DNA of 64,000 nucleotides from Xenophilus arseniciresistens. GTDB taxonomy: Bacteria; Pseudomonadota; Gammaproteobacteria; Burkholderiales; Burkholderiaceae_C. Of the stretch, positions 8,989-18,972 are shown in pieces (within the stretch, counting starts at the first letter, position 1; each line of letters begins with the position of its first letter). The notes beneath the pieces were generated by a model. That model saw only the letters and a program-made list of their open reading frames with translations, searched no databases and had not been told where the DNA came from. The stretch is from the NCBI RefSeq assembly GCF_028023875.1, contig NZ_JAQIPB010000006.1:372001-436000 (forward strand), in the 5' to 3' direction. Position numbers and translations under genes: made by a program.

Positions 8989-9744
8989 ATGCAAGCAATG
9001 CCCAAGGGCACGATCCTGGTCACCGGCGGCAGCCGGGGCATCGGGGCACAGACGGTGCGGCTGGCTGCGCAGGCCGGCCATGCCGTGTGTTTCACCTACC
9101 AGTCGCGTGCCGAGACGGCGCAGTCACTGGTGCGCGAGCTGACGCAGGCCGGTGCCCGCGTCCATGCGGTGCAGGCCGAAGTACGCGATGGCGCCGGCGC
9201 GGCAGCGCTGCTGCAGCAAGTTCCTTCGGACTTTCCGCCGCTCGTGGGCCTGGTCAACAACGTGGGCATCACGGGGCCGCTGGGGCCTTTCGACAAGCTC
9301 AGCGAAGCGACCTTGCGCGATGTGTTCGAGGTGAATGTGGTGGGTGCCATGTTGCTGGCCCAGCAGGTGCTCCAGCGCTGGCAGGCCGCCCCTGCGCCCG
9401 GGCGCAGCATCGTGAACGTCTCTTCCATCGCGGCCACGCTGGGCGCACCGGGCGAATACGTGCACTACGCCGCCTCCAAGGCCGCGCTGGAGGCCTTCAC
9501 CGTCGGTCTGGCGAAGGAGGTGGCGCCGCAGGGCGTGCGCGTGAACTGCGTCTCCCCCGGCACCACGCTGACCGAGATCCACGCCACGGCTGGCGAGCCC
9601 GGCCGGCCACAGCGCGTGGCCGCGCGCATCCCGATGGGCCGCGCGGGCGAGGCCGAGGAGATCGCGCAGGCCATCGTCTGGCTGCTGTCGCCACAGGCCT
9701 CCTATGCCACAGGCAGCGTGCTGAAGGTGGCGGGCGGTCTGTAG
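8989..9744 (+). CDS. Short-chain dehydrogenase/reductase (SDR)
   Basis: A 251-residue classical SDR, a cytoplasmic NAD(P)-dependent oxidoreductase of unknown substrate. Seen: cofactor motif TGGSRGIG (12-19), NNVG (90-93), a serine pair in NVSSI (145-146) and YxxxK with Tyr160 and Lys164. The C-terminus ends with the family's VLKVAGGL. It resembles FabG/glucose-dehydrogenase-like members, but the substrate cannot be read from sequence. The start is supported by a strong GAAGGAAGGAG ribosome site. It is divergent from fumarase across 164 bp and convergent with the ABC-F gene. Confidence 0.93.
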   Translation: MQAMPKGTILVTGGSRGIGAQTVRLAAQAGHAVCFTYQSRAETAQSLVRELTQAGARVHAVQAEVRDGAGAAALLQQVPSDFPPLVGLVNNVGITGPLGPFDKLSEATLRDVFEVNVVGAMLLAQQVLQRWQAAPAPGRSIVNVSSIAATLGAPGEYVHYAASKAALEAFTVGLAKEVAPQGVRVNCVSPGTTLTEIHATAGEPGRPQRVAARIPMGRAGEAEEIAQAIVWLLSPQASYATGSVLKVAGGL

Positions 9745-9760
9745 CCGCCCCTGTCCGTCT

Positions 9761-11788
9761 TCAGCCCTGCAGCGCTTCGAGCTGCTCTGAAAGCGCCAGC
9801 CAGCGCTCTTCCAGGCTCGCCACTTCGTCATCGATCTGCTTGAGCCGACGGCCCGCTTCTGCAATCTGCGCGGGAGGCAGCGGCTGCATCAGCTCGGCCT
9901 CGCGCGCTGATTTCTCCGTGCCCAAGGCGGCCAGGCGGGTATCGATCTGCGTCAGTTCCTTGCGCAGCGGGCGGCTCTGCTCGGCCAACTGCTGGCGGGC
10001 CTGGGCGTCGCGCTGGCGTTGGGCGCGTCCGCCATCGGCAGGCGGTGCCGGCGTGGGCGCGGGCGGCGCGAGCTCAGCGGCCACAGGGGCCGGGGCTGCT
10101 GCCGCGGCCGTCGCGGCGGCCTGGGTCTGCTGGCGGGCCAGCTCGCGCTGGCGCTTGGCTTCCTCCAGCAGGTAGCGCTGGTAGTCGTCCAGGTCGCCAT
10201 CGAAGTCCTTGACCACGCCGCGGCCCACCAGCCAGAACTCGTCGCACACCGAACGCAGCAGCGCGCGGTCGTGGCTCACCAGCATCAGCGTGCCCTCGAA
10301 CTCGTTGAGCGCCACGGCCAGCGCCTCGCGGGTGGCCAGGTCCAGGTGGTTGGTGGGCTCGTCCAGCAGCAGCAGGTTGGGGCGCTGCCACACCATCATG
10401 GCCAGCACCAGGCGCGCTTTCTCGCCGCCGCTCATGGTGCCCACGGGCTGCTTGACCATGTCGCCGCTGAAGTTGAAGCTGCCCAGGAAGCCGCGCAGGT
10501 CCTGCTCGGTGCTGCGGCCTGGCGCGTTGGGGCCCAGGTCGCGCGCCAGGCGCACCATGTGCTCCAGCGGGTTGCTTTCAGGGTGCAGCACGTCCAGCTC
10601 CTGCTGCGCGAAGTAGCCGATGTTCAGGCCTTTGCCTTCGGTCACGGTGCCGGCCAGCGCGCCCATCTCGCGCGCGATGGTCTTGACGAAGGTGGACTTG
10701 CCCTGGCCGTTGGCGCCCAGGATGCCGATGCGCTGGCCCGCCAGCACCGAGCGGTTCACGCCCGTGAGGATGACCTTGGGCGCAGCACCTTCCTGCACGT
10801 AGCCGAAGCTGGCCTCGCTCACGGAGAGCATGGGGTTGGGGATGTTGGCCGGCTCCTTGAACTCGAACTGGAAGTCGGCTTCGGCCAGCAGCGGCGCCAC
10901 TTTTTCCATGCGCTCCAGCGCCTTGACGCGGCTTTGCGCCTGCTTGGCCTTGCTGGCCTTGGCCTTGAAGCGGTCGATGAACTTCTGCAGGTGGGCGATC
11001 TTCTCCTGCTGCTTCGCGAAGGCCTGCTGCTGCTGCTCCATCTGCAGCGCGCGCATCTCTTCGAACTTGCTGTAGTTGCCGCCGTAGCGCGTGAGCCTGG
11101 CATGCTCGATGTGCAAGGTCACGTCGGTCACCGCGTCGAGGAACTCGCGGTCGTGGCTGATCACGATCATGGTGCCGGCGTATTTCTGCAGCCAGCTTTC
11201 AAGCCACACCAGGGCGTCCAGGTCCAGGTGGTTGGTGGGCTCGTCCAGAAGCAGCAGGTCGCTCGGGCACATCAGCGCGCGCGCCAGTTGCAGCCGCATG
11301 CGCCAGCCGCCCGAGAAGCTGTCCACGGGGTTGTCCAGCTCATGCACCTGGAAGCCCAGGCCCAGGATCAGCGCCTGTGCGCGCGGCACGGCGTCGTGCT
11401 CGCCCGCGTCGTGCAGGTCGGTGTAGGCCTGGGCCAGGGCCATGCCGGCCTCGGCATCGTCCGGCTCGGCCAGGTGCGCGGCTTCGGCAGCCCGCAGCCG
11501 GCTGCGCGCTTCCACAAGGCGCGTGTCGCCCGTCACCACGAAATCGGTGGCCGACTCCTGGGTCTCGGGCATGTTCTGCGCCACCTGGGCCAGGCGCCAT
11601 TGCCGGGGCATGGAAAAGTCGCCGCCGTCTTCATGCAGCGTGCCGTTGAACAGCGCGAACAGCGTGGACTTGCCGGCGCCGTTGCGGCCCACCAGGCCCA
11701 CCTTCTCGCCGGGGTTGAGGGTGACCGTCGCGCCGTCCAGCAGCACTTTGGCGCTGCGGCGCAGGATGACGTTCTTGAGGATGATCAT
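9761..11788 (-). CDS. ABC-F family ATPase (YheS/Uup-like)
   Basis: 675 residues with two ATP-binding cassettes and no membrane spans, the layout of ABC-F proteins that act on ribosomes rather than transport. Seen: Walker A GRNGAGKST in the first cassette and GANGQGKST in the second, signature motifs SGGWRMRL and SGGEKARL, and LLLDEPTNHLDL in both. The region between cassettes (about residues 240-320) is rich in charged helix and matches the P-site-tRNA interaction motif linker. A C-terminal Ala/Pro linker leads into a coiled-coil (about 560-675). Known relatives resolve translation stalls; the exact subtype (YheS versus Uup) is not certain. Confidence 0.95.
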   Translation of the reverse strand: MIILKNVILRRSAKVLLDGATVTLNPGEKVGLVGRNGAGKSTLFALFNGTLHEDGGDFSMPRQWRLAQVAQNMPETQESATDFVVTGDTRLVEARSRLRAAEAAHLAEPDDAEAGMALAQAYTDLHDAGEHDAVPRAQALILGLGFQVHELDNPVDSFSGGWRMRLQLARALMCPSDLLLLDEPTNHLDLDALVWLESWLQKYAGTMIVISHDREFLDAVTDVTLHIEHARLTRYGGNYSKFEEMRALQMEQQQQAFAKQQEKIAHLQKFIDRFKAKASKAKQAQSRVKALERMEKVAPLLAEADFQFEFKEPANIPNPMLSVSEASFGYVQEGAAPKVILTGVNRSVLAGQRIGILGANGQGKSTFVKTIAREMGALAGTVTEGKGLNIGYFAQQELDVLHPESNPLEHMVRLARDLGPNAPGRSTEQDLRGFLGSFNFSGDMVKQPVGTMSGGEKARLVLAMMVWQRPNLLLLDEPTNHLDLATREALAVALNEFEGTLMLVSHDRALLRSVCDEFWLVGRGVVKDFDGDLDDYQRYLLEEAKRQRELARQQTQAAATAAAAAPAPVAAELAPPAPTPAPPADGGRAQRQRDAQARQQLAEQSRPLRKELTQIDTRLAALGTEKSAREAELMQPLPPAQIAEAGRRLKQIDDEVASLEERWLALSEQLEALQG

Positions 11789-11864
11789 TTGGAAAAGGGA
11801 ATGCAGGCTTCGCGCGGCTGGGTGCCGTGCGAATCAAAAGGGGTGTGCCGCCTTGGCCGTCGGG

Positions 11865-12764
11865 CTAGGGAAGCAGCGCTTCGCGCGTGAGCAGCAGCAC
11901 CGCATCTTCGCCCGCGCTGGTGTCGAGCCAGATGGCTTCCAGCGTCGGGAAGGCGGCCTCGAAGTTCTCGCGCTCGTTGCCGATCTCCAGCACCAGCACG
12001 GCACGCTCGCTCATGCGGCTGGGTGCATCGCGCAGCAACTGGCGGATGAAATCCATGCCGTCGCTGCCGCCGTGCAGGTTGCCCGAGAGCGCCATTTCGG
12101 GCTCGGCCAGGTATTCGGCCGGCAGCGCGGCCATGCTCTGCGCATTGACGTACGGCGGGTTGCACACAATCAGGTCATACGGGCCGGGCAGGGCGGCCAG
12201 GCCGTCGGAGGTCTTGAGCGTCACGCGCGCATCGAGCTGGTGCCGCGTGATGTTGATGGCCGCCACTTCCAGGGCCTCGGGCGAAAGGTCGGCCGCATCC
12301 ACCTGCACCTCGGGCCAGGCCATGGCGGCCAGCACGGCCAGGCTGCCGTTGCCGGTGCACAGGTCCAGCACACGGCGCGTGTGTTCGCCCAGCCAGTGGT
12401 CGATGCTGCCGTCGGCCAGCAGTTCGGCGATGAAGCTGCGCGGCACGATGGCGCGCTCGTCCACGTAGAAGGGCACGCCCTGCAGCCAGGCCTCGCGCGT
12501 GAGGTAGGCGGCGGGCTTGCGGCTGGCGATGCGCTCATCGATGAGCGCGCGCACCTGCGCCGTGCTGCCGGGCGAGACCTCGCGCGCGGCCGCACCGTCG
12601 AGGTCGTCCAGCGGCAGCCGCAGGCGCCACAGCACCAGCCAGGCGGCTTCGTCGAAAGCGTTGGCGGTGCCATGGCCAAAGGCCACGCCGGCCTCGCTCA
12701 GGCGTTGGGCGGACTCCTCCACCAGGTCGATCACGGTGGGCGCGCGGGCCGGCTCCTGCGCCAT
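11865..12764 (-). CDS. prmB: Ribosomal protein uL3 glutamine N5-methyltransferase PrmB
   Basis: 299 residues; transfers a methyl group from S-adenosylmethionine to a glutamine side chain of ribosomal protein L3. Seen: SAM-binding motif DLCTGNG (134-140) and the glutamine-methylase signature NPPY (202-205). The N-terminal helical domain distinguishes it from HemK/PrmC only weakly, but CNPPYVNAQSM and the flanking PAEYLAEPEMAL are PrmB-like. The ATG overlaps the dapE stop by one base (TGATG at 12764), so the two are coupled. The open frame continues upstream through dapE in another frame and is not coding there. Confidence 0.94.
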   Translation of the reverse strand: MAQEPARAPTVIDLVEESAQRLSEAGVAFGHGTANAFDEAAWLVLWRLRLPLDDLDGAAAREVSPGSTAQVRALIDERIASRKPAAYLTREAWLQGVPFYVDERAIVPRSFIAELLADGSIDHWLGEHTRRVLDLCTGNGSLAVLAAMAWPEVQVDAADLSPEALEVAAINITRHQLDARVTLKTSDGLAALPGPYDLIVCNPPYVNAQSMAALPAEYLAEPEMALSGNLHGGSDGMDFIRQLLRDAPSRMSERAVLVLEIGNERENFEAAFPTLEAIWLDTSAGEDAVLLLTREALLP

Positions 12765-13948
12765 CACGCCGCCACCATGCGCAGCGCGCCGTCCAGCCTC
12801 TGGATCACGCGGCGGTAGGTGTTCTTCAGCGTCTCGATGGCCGCCACTTCCACATGCTCGTCGATCTTGTGGATGCTGGCGTTGACCGGGCCCAGCTCCA
12901 CCACCTGCGCGCAGATCTTTGCGATGAAGCGCGCGTCGCTGGTGCCGCCGCTGGTGGACAGCTCGGTGGCGAAGCCGCACTCTTGCTCGATGGCCGATTG
13001 CACGGCCGCCACCAGCTCGCCCGGCGGCGTGAGGAAGGGCAGGCCGCCCACGGTCCACGTCAGCTCGTACTGCAGGCCATGGCGGTCCAGCACCTCGTGC
13101 ACGCGCTGCTGCAGCGATTCGGGCGTGGACTCGGTCGAGAAGCGGAAGTTGAAGTCGACCACCGCGTTGCCGGGGATCACGTTGCTGGCGCCCGTGCCCG
13201 CATGGAAATTGCTGATCTGCCAGCTGGTGGGCTGGAAGAAGGCATTGCCAGCGTCCCAGCCGCCCGCGGCGTTGATGGCCACAAGCTCGGCCAGCGCGGG
13301 CGCGAACGCGTGCACCGGGTTGAGCGCCAGTTGCGGGTAGGCGATGTGGCCCTGCACGCCCTGCACCGTGAGCCTGCCACTCATGGTGCCGCGGCGGCCG
13401 TTCTTGATCATGTCGCCGCAGCGCGAGACCGAGGTCGGCTCGCCGACGATGCAGTAGTCCAGCTGCTCGCCGCGCGCGGCCAGCTGGTTGCACACCACCA
13501 CCGTGCCATCGACGGCCGGGCCTTCCTCGTCGCTGGTCAGCAGCAGCGCCAGGCCCAGCGGCGTATCGGGCTGCGCGGCCAGGAACTCCTCGATGGCGAC
13601 CACGAAGGCGGCCAGCGAGCTTTTCATGTCGCAGGCGCCACGGCCATAGAGCTTGCCGTCGCGGTGCGTGGGCGTGAAGGGCGGGCTGCTCCATTGATCG
13701 AGCGGGCCGGTGGGCACCACGTCGGTGTGGCCGGCAAAGACCAGGGTGCGCGTGGGGCCCGTGCCCACGGGGCGGCGCAGGGCCCAGAGGTTGCGCACGC
13801 GGAATTCCGCCGGGCCGCTTTCGATGGTTTCAAGCGCAAAGCCCTGGCGGGCCAGGCGTTCGCCCAGCAGCTGCTGGCAGCCGGCGTCCTGCGGTGTGAC
13901 GGAAGGGCAGGCGATCAGGGCTTCGGCGAGTTGGAGGGTGGCGGACAT
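12764..13948 (-). CDS. dapE: Succinyl-diaminopimelate desuccinylase
   Basis: 394 residues; a zinc-dependent M20-family hydrolase that removes succinate from N-succinyl-LL-diaminopimelate in lysine and peptidoglycan biosynthesis. Metal and catalytic residues are in place: His74 and Asp76 in GHTDVVP, Asp107 in GRGACDMK, and Glu141/Glu142 in SDEEGPA. The lid/dimerisation domain lies between roughly 180 and 290. It belongs to the same-strand cluster dapC-dapD-pilU-dapE-prmB and overlaps prmB by one base. Confidence 0.97.
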   Translation of the reverse strand: MSATLQLAEALIACPSVTPQDAGCQQLLGERLARQGFALETIESGPAEFRVRNLWALRRPVGTGPTRTLVFAGHTDVVPTGPLDQWSSPPFTPTHRDGKLYGRGACDMKSSLAAFVVAIEEFLAAQPDTPLGLALLLTSDEEGPAVDGTVVVCNQLAARGEQLDYCIVGEPTSVSRCGDMIKNGRRGTMSGRLTVQGVQGHIAYPQLALNPVHAFAPALAELVAINAAGGWDAGNAFFQPTSWQISNFHAGTGASNVIPGNAVVDFNFRFSTESTPESLQQRVHEVLDRHGLQYELTWTVGGLPFLTPPGELVAAVQSAIEQECGFATELSTSGGTSDARFIAKICAQVVELGPVNASIHKIDEHVEVAAIETLKNTYRRVIQRLDGALRMVAA

Positions 13949-14053
13949 GGGCGGAAGGTTCGGGAGTTCGGTTCGGGCGTGCCGCCATGTCCTGCCCCCG
14001 GCGCTGCCGGCGGGCGATGGCCAGGCCCTGCGAACGGGCCCGGCGCTGCGGGA

Positions 14054-15211
14054 TCAGTGGTGCACGTCCAGCGTGATTTCGGTGAAGGAAGGGGACTCGG
14101 CCTGTTCCATCAGCGGACGATCGGTCTGCTGCGCGGGCGCTGCCACGTTGCGGTTCTGCAGGCGCCACAGCAGGTCGGTGGGCGAATCGGCATGGGCCAG
14201 GCCTTCGTCGCGCTCCACGGTGCCGTCCAGGATCATGGCCGCGATCGCTTCCTCGAAGGTCTGCGAGCCCTCGGCCATGGACTGGGCCATGGCCTCCTTG
14301 ATGCCCGAGAAGTCGGACTTCTCGATCAGCTCGGCCACCAGCGCGGTGTTGAGCATGATCTCGACGGCGGGCTGGCGCGTGTTGTGCGGCGTGCGCAGCA
14401 GGCGCTGGGCCACCACGGCGCGCAGCGCGCCGGCCAGGTCGCCCAGCAGCGTGGGCCGCACCTCCACAGGGTAGAAGCTCAGGATGCGGTTGAGTGCGCG
14501 GTAGGCGTTGTTGGCGTGGAGCGTGGCCAGCACCAGGTGGCCCGACTGCGCATAAGCGATGGCGGCCGTCATGGTGTCGCGGTCGCGGATCTCGCCGATC
14601 TGGATCACGTCAGGCGCCTGGCGCAGGGCGTTCTTCAGCGCCACGCCCAGCGACTCGGTGTCGGTGCCGATCTCGCGCTGGTTGACCACCGAGCGCTTGC
14701 TGCGGAAGGTGAACTCGATCGGGTCCTCGATGGTCAGGATGTGGCCCGAGGCGCGCTGGTTGCGGTAGTCCAGCATCGAGGCCATGGTGGTGGTCTTGCC
14801 GGCGCCCGTGGAGCCCACCATCAGGATCAGCCCGCGCTTTTCCATGATCAGGGTCTTGAGGATCGGAGGCAGGTGCAACTGCTCGAAGTCCGGGATCTCG
14901 TGCTGCACGTAGCGCACCACGCCCGAATAGCTGCCGCGCTGGCGCATGGCGCTGACGCGAAAGCTGCCCACGCCCGGCAGCGGCACGGCGGTGTTGAGCT
15001 CGCCGGTGCGCAGCAGCTCCTCGACACGGTGGGCCGGCAGGATCTCGCGCAGCAGCTCCAGCGGCGCGTCGGGCGGCAGCAGCTGGGAGTTGACGGGCAG
15101 GCACTGCCCGTTGATGCGGATCTGCGCAGGCGCGCCCGGTGAGAGGTACACGTCCGAGGCCTTGCGTTCGGCCATCAGGCGAAGAATGCGCTCCATCGTT
15201 CCCATCGACAT
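14054..15211 (-). CDS. pilU: Type IV pilus retraction ATPase, PilU-type
   Basis: 385 residues; a hexameric secretion-type ATPase at the inner-membrane base of the type IV pilus that helps retraction and twitching. Seen: an N-terminal PAS-like region, Walker A GSTGAGKT (133-140), Asp box IEDPIEF (161-167), Walker B-like VIQIGEIRD (202-210) and the His box GHLVLATLHANNA (224-236). The wording ATLHANNA, and a C-terminal extension beyond PilT length, favour PilU. The start ATG 15211 has an AGGAGG site 3 nt upstream. It sits between dapD and dapE rather than in a pil cluster. Confidence 0.9.
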   Translation of the reverse strand: MSMGTMERILRLMAERKASDVYLSPGAPAQIRINGQCLPVNSQLLPPDAPLELLREILPAHRVEELLRTGELNTAVPLPGVGSFRVSAMRQRGSYSGVVRYVQHEIPDFEQLHLPPILKTLIMEKRGLILMVGSTGAGKTTTMASMLDYRNQRASGHILTIEDPIEFTFRSKRSVVNQREIGTDTESLGVALKNALRQAPDVIQIGEIRDRDTMTAAIAYAQSGHLVLATLHANNAYRALNRILSFYPVEVRPTLLGDLAGALRAVVAQRLLRTPHNTRQPAVEIMLNTALVAELIEKSDFSGIKEAMAQSMAEGSQTFEEAIAAMILDGTVERDEGLAHADSPTDLLWRLQNRNVAAPAQQTDRPLMEQAESPSFTEITLDVHH

Positions 15212-15282
15212 GTCCTCCTGGCTGCGTTGTTTCCTGCAAGCTTGGGGCGGGCCATCTGCGTGGCCGCGCCCCATGCGCGTCC

Positions 15283-16116
15283 TCAGTCCCGAAGCAGATC
15301 GTTCAGGCTGGTTTTCGAGCGGGTCTGCGCGTCCACCGTCTTGACGATCACGGCCGCGTAGGTGCTGTAGTCCTGGCCCGACTTGGTCTTCTTGGGCAGG
15401 TTGCCGCTGATCACCACCGAGCCCGAGGGCACGCGGCCATAGCTGATCTCGCCGGTGTCGCGGTTGAAGATGGGGGTGCTCTGGCCGATGTACACGCCCA
15501 TGCCCAGCACCGAGTTCTCTTCGACGATCACGCCTTCGACCACTTCCGAGCGTGCGCCGATGAAGCAGTTGTCTTCGATGATGGTGGGGCCGGCCTGCAG
15601 CGGCTCCAGCACGCCGCCGATGCCCACGCCGCCCGACAGGTGCACGTTGGCGCCGATCTGCGCGCAGCTGCCCACGGTGGCCCAGGTGTCGACCATGGTG
15701 CCTTCGCCCACATAGGCGCCGATGTTCACGTAGCTGGGCATCAGGATCGCGCCCTTGGCCACGAAGCTGCCGCGGCGCGCCACGGCCGGCGGCACCACGC
15801 GCACGCCGGTGGCGCGCAGGGCGTCTTCGGACTGGCCCGAGAACTTGGTTTGGACCTTGTCGAAGAAGGACAGGTCGCCCGACTGCATGAGCGCGTTGTC
15901 CTTCAGGCGGAAGGACAGCAGCACCGCCTTCTTGATCCACTGGTGCACGGTCCACTGGCCCACGCCTTCGCGGGTGGCTACGCGCAGCTTGCCGGTGTCC
16001 AGCTCGGCGATCACGTGTTCGACGGCGTCCTGCACCTCCTTGGGCGCCGACTGGGGCGAAAGGCTGGCGCGGTTGTCCCACGCGTTGTCGATGAGCTGTT
16101 GCAGTTGCTGGGTCAT
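15283..16116 (-). CDS. dapD: Tetrahydrodipicolinate N-succinyltransferase
   Basis: 277 residues, close to the E. coli length. It succinylates 2,3,4,5-tetrahydrodipicolinate with succinyl-CoA, the first acyl step of the succinylase branch to diaminopimelate and lysine. The middle part (about 110-240) is a left-handed beta-helix of hexapeptide repeats, with runs such as [14 protein letters not shown] and [10 protein letters not shown]. It is flanked by an N-terminal helical domain ([13 protein letters not shown]) and a C-terminal tail. ATG 16116 is chosen because the peptide begins like known DapD; the same open frame continues upstream only as a shadow of dapC. Confidence 0.97.
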   Translation of the reverse strand: MTQQLQQLIDNAWDNRASLSPQSAPKEVQDAVEHVIAELDTGKLRVATREGVGQWTVHQWIKKAVLLSFRLKDNALMQSGDLSFFDKVQTKFSGQSEDALRATGVRVVPPAVARRGSFVAKGAILMPSYVNIGAYVGEGTMVDTWATVGSCAQIGANVHLSGGVGIGGVLEPLQAGPTIIEDNCFIGARSEVVEGVIVEENSVLGMGVYIGQSTPIFNRDTGEISYGRVPSGSVVISGNLPKKTKSGQDYSTYAAVIVKTVDAQTRSKTSLNDLLRD

Positions 16117-16163
16117 GGTGTGCACTAACAAGGAATCAGAAGGAAAAAGCTGCGCGGCGCCTT

Positions 16164-17375
16164 TCAGGCAGCGACCGGGCGGCGGCAGAAATCGGCGATG
16201 CGTTGCGCGGCCTCCACGCATTCGGCGGTGTCGGCGACCAGCGCCATCCGAATGCGCCCCCGACCGGGGTTGTGGCCCTGCCACTCGCGGGCCAGGTAGC
16301 TGCCCGGCAGCACCGTGACATTGTATTGAGCGTAGAGCGCGCGGGCGAAGGCCGCGTCGTCGCCCTGCCAGGCGGCGGGCACGCCGGCCCAGAGGTAGAA
16401 GCTGGCATCGGGCAGGCGCACGTCCAGCACGGGCTCCAGCAGCGGCGTGACGGCCGCGAACTTGGCGCGGTACTGGGCGCGGTTGTCCACCACATGGGCC
16501 TCGTCGCCCCAGGCGGCGATGCTGGCGGCGGCCACGCTGCCGCTCATGGCGCTGCCGTGGTAGGTGCGGTAGAGCAGGAAGTTCCTGATGATGCCTGCGT
16601 CGCCGGCCACGAAGCCGCTGCGCAGGCCGGGCACGTTGCTGCGCTTGGACAGCGAGGTCAGCGCGATCAGCCGGCGGAAGTCCTGTCGGCCCAGTTGCGC
16701 CGCCGCTTCGAGGCCGCCCAGCGGCGGCTCGTCGCGGAAGTAGATCTCGCTGTAGCACTCGTCGGAGGCGATCACGAAGCCATGGCGGTCCGACAGCTCG
16801 AACAGCTTGCGCCACTCCTGAAGCGGCATCACGGCGCCCGTGGGGTTGCCCGGCGAACACACGTACACCAGCTGGGTGCGGGCCCAGACCTGCTCGGGCA
16901 CGCTGTCCCAGTCCACCGCGAAATTGCGTGCCGGGTCGCTGGGTGCGTACCAGACTTCGGCGCCGGCCAGCAGGGCCGCGCCTTCGTAGATCTGATAGAA
17001 GGGATTGGGCGAGACCACCACGGGCGCAGGTGATTTCGTCCCATCCACCACCGTCTGCGCCAGCGCGAACAGCGCCTCGCGCGAACCGTTGACGGGCAGC
17101 ACCTGTGTGGCTGCGTCCAGCGCCAGGCCATAGCGGCGCTGCAGCCAGCCGGTGAAGGACTGGCGCAGCTTCATGTCGCCGGCCGTGGCCGGGTAGCCGG
17201 CCAGGGCGTCCAGGCCGCCGATCAGCGCCTGCTTGATGAAGTCGGGCGTGGGGTGTTTGGGTTCGCCGATGCCCAGGCTGATGGGCGCGTAGGCGGCATC
17301 GGGCACGACGCCCGCGAAGAGCTGCCGCAGCCGCTCGAAAGGGTAGGGCTGCAGCTTGGCAAGCAGGGGATTCAT
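16164..17375 (-). CDS. dapC: Succinyldiaminopimelate transaminase
   Basis: 403 residues; a fold-type I pyridoxal-phosphate aminotransferase that makes N-succinyl-LL-diaminopimelate from the keto precursor with glutamate as donor. Seen: the PLP lysine in [10 protein letters not shown] (Lys244), CSPGNPTG (173-180) and the ASDECYSE segment (203-210). The start ILxx-type region [13 protein letters not shown] is typical of DapC of beta-proteobacteria. First gene of the dapC-dapD-pilU-dapE-prmB cluster. A GATAAT box on the minus strand at 17384-17389 lies only 8 bp before the ATG, so the transcript may be almost leaderless. Confidence 0.95.
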   Translation of the reverse strand: MNPLLAKLQPYPFERLRQLFAGVVPDAAYAPISLGIGEPKHPTPDFIKQALIGGLDALAGYPATAGDMKLRQSFTGWLQRRYGLALDAATQVLPVNGSREALFALAQTVVDGTKSPAPVVVSPNPFYQIYEGAALLAGAEVWYAPSDPARNFAVDWDSVPEQVWARTQLVYVCSPGNPTGAVMPLQEWRKLFELSDRHGFVIASDECYSEIYFRDEPPLGGLEAAAQLGRQDFRRLIALTSLSKRSNVPGLRSGFVAGDAGIIRNFLLYRTYHGSAMSGSVAAASIAAWGDEAHVVDNRAQYRAKFAAVTPLLEPVLDVRLPDASFYLWAGVPAAWQGDDAAFARALYAQYNVTVLPGSYLAREWQGHNPGRGRIRMALVADTAECVEAAQRIADFCRRPVAA

Positions 17376-17383
17376 GGCGGGCG

Positions 17384-17389
17384 ATTATC
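17384..17389 (-). promoter_or_regulatory. Possible -10 box of dapC, very close to the start codon
   Basis: GATAAT read on the minus strand, followed 8 bp later by the dapC ATG. No convincing -35 is visible. The same GATAATC arrangement precedes hrpA and, further away, the fumarase gene. Confidence 0.35.
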
Positions 17390-17426
17390 GGGGTCTGAGC
17401 AGCCAGAAACCCGGTGCGCCCATGTG

Positions 17427-17442
17427 TGGCACGAAAGGTGCA
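17427..17442 (+). promoter_or_regulatory. Sigma-54-type promoter upstream of the amidase
   Basis: TGGCACG, four bases, then GTGCA matches the TGGCACG-N4-TTGCW consensus with one mismatch. The invariant GG (17428-17429) and GC (17440-17441) are separated by exactly 10 bases. It ends 40 bp before the amidase start, a normal distance for a sigma-54 transcript. Confidence 0.5.
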
Positions 17443-17482
17443 GACTCGGCAGCTTTTCATCGCGCAAACACAGAGAGCAAGA

Positions 17483-18955
17483 ATGACTTTGGCAATGAGC
17501 TGGGACGAATGGACCTCCCACGATGCAGTGGGCCTGGCCGAGCGCGTGCGCAAGGGCGAACTGAGCGCGGCCGAGCTGGCGCGCCAGGCCGCGGCCGGCG
17601 TGCAGAAGATCAACCCGGCCGTCAGCGCCGTGGTCGAGGTGTTCGAGGATGTGGTGGCCGACCCGCTCAAGGACGGCCTCAACCCGCAGGGGCCGCTGGC
17701 CGGCGTGCCCTTCTTCATGAAGGACCTGGGGCCCACGCTCAAGGGCCGGCTGCAGGAGCAGGGTTCGCTGTTCATGCGCGGCAACCGCGGCTCGCAGGAC
17801 GCCTGGCTCACCCGGCAGATGCGCAAGGCCGGCCTGAACCTGATCGGCCGCACCACCACGCCGGAGTTCGGCGTCTGCAGCTCGGCCGAGAACCCCGCCG
17901 TGTACGTCACGCGCAACCCCTGGAACACCGACTACACCACCTGCGGCTCTTCCGCAGGAACGGCGGCGGCCGTGGCTGCGGGCGTGGTGCCGCTGTCGCA
18001 CGCCACCGATGGCGGCGGCTCCATCCGCATCCCGGCCGGCTTCAACGGCAACATCGGCCTCAAGCCCTCGCGCGGCGTGCTGTCCATCGGCCCCAACCTG
18101 TCGGACATCACGGGCTATGTGTCCACCCAGGGCTGCCACAGCCGCACGGTGCGCGACACGGCGGCCTTCATCGACGCCTGCCGCGGCGGCGCGCCGGGCG
18201 AGTTCATGCCCTACTGGACGCCGGCCGAGCCTTATATGCAGCTGATCCAGCGCGACCCGGGCAAGCTGCGCATCGCGCTGTCGCATGAATGGGGCGACTA
18301 TCGCGCCACGCCAGACATCGTGGCCGAGCTGGAGAAGGCCGGCCGCTTCCTCGAGGGCCTGGGCCACCAGGTCGAGTGGGCGCTGCCGCAGGCCGACCTG
18401 CGCGCCGCCTTCGCGGCCCAGACCACCTGCTACATCAGCAATTTCGCCCAGGTCATCAACGGCCTGCTGGCCAGCCGGGGGCTGGATCGCCCACCGGCCG
18501 ACTTGTTCGAGCCCATCAACATCCGCATCTGGGAAGCGGGCAAGGACCTCTCATACACCGAGCGCCACCGGATGCAGGGCGTGTTCAACAGCACGGCCCG
18601 CGCCTTCGGCGAGTTCTTCGAAGACTGGGACATCATCCTCACGCCCATCACCGCCAAGCCCACGCCGCCCGTGGGCACCACCGAGTACCTGACGATCAGC
18701 GACAACCCCGACGTGCTCGACTGGTTCGACAACCTGTGGAAGTTCTTCTCGTACACGCCGCTGTCCAACCTGTGCGGCATTCCGGGTATCTCGCTGCCCA
18801 TGGCCAGCCAGGACAACGGCCTGCCTTTTGGCATCCACGCCCAGGCGCGCCAGGCCAATGACGGCCTGCTGCTGCAGCTGGCCGCGCAGATCGAACGGGC
18901 CCTGGGCGGACGCTGGAACGACGGCCGCCGCCCGGGCGTGCACGTCGCGGCCTAA
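17483..18955 (+). CDS. Amidase (amidase-signature family)
   Basis: 490 residues; a cytoplasmic hydrolase releasing ammonia or an amine from an unknown amide. The Ser-cisSer-Lys triad is visible: Lys80 in FFMKDLG, the serine pair in CGSSAG (156-157) and Ser180 in [10 protein letters not shown]. Overall length and the N-terminal helix ([13 protein letters not shown]) fit 6-aminohexanoate-cyclic-dimer-hydrolase or general amidase members of the family, not GatA, since no gatB/gatC neighbours occur. I start at ATG 17483; the frame is open 69 bp further left without a ribosome site. A sigma-54-like promoter upstream would link it to nitrogen supply. Confidence 0.92.
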   Translation: MTLAMSWDEWTSHDAVGLAERVRKGELSAAELARQAAAGVQKINPAVSAVVEVFEDVVADPLKDGLNPQGPLAGVPFFMKDLGPTLKGRLQEQGSLFMRGNRGSQDAWLTRQMRKAGLNLIGRTTTPEFGVCSSAENPAVYVTRNPWNTDYTTCGSSAGTAAAVAAGVVPLSHATDGGGSIRIPAGFNGNIGLKPSRGVLSIGPNLSDITGYVSTQGCHSRTVRDTAAFIDACRGGAPGEFMPYWTPAEPYMQLIQRDPGKLRIALSHEWGDYRATPDIVAELEKAGRFLEGLGHQVEWALPQADLRAAFAAQTTCYISNFAQVINGLLASRGLDRPPADLFEPINIRIWEAGKDLSYTERHRMQGVFNSTARAFGEFFEDWDIILTPITAKPTPPVGTTEYLTISDNPDVLDWFDNLWKFFSYTPLSNLCGIPGISLPMASQDNGLPFGIHAQARQANDGLLLQLAAQIERALGGRWNDGRRPGVHVAA

Positions 18956-18972
18956 GCGAGGGCCAGGAAGAA

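Noticed and set aside
7235-9142. 635-codon plus-strand frame over murI and fumarase
   Set aside because: Antisense to two well-supported enzymes; repetitive His/Gly/Val composition typical of shadow frames.
10019-15142. Long plus-strand frames opposite the ABC-F, prmB and dapE genes
   Set aside because: Antisense shadows with no motifs; the minus-strand genes have intact catalytic residues.
15283-17928. An 881-codon minus-strand frame suggesting a DapD fusion
   Set aside because: Only the last 278 codons encode DapD. The part before ATG 16116 is the out-of-frame shadow of dapC, whose own frame is complete.
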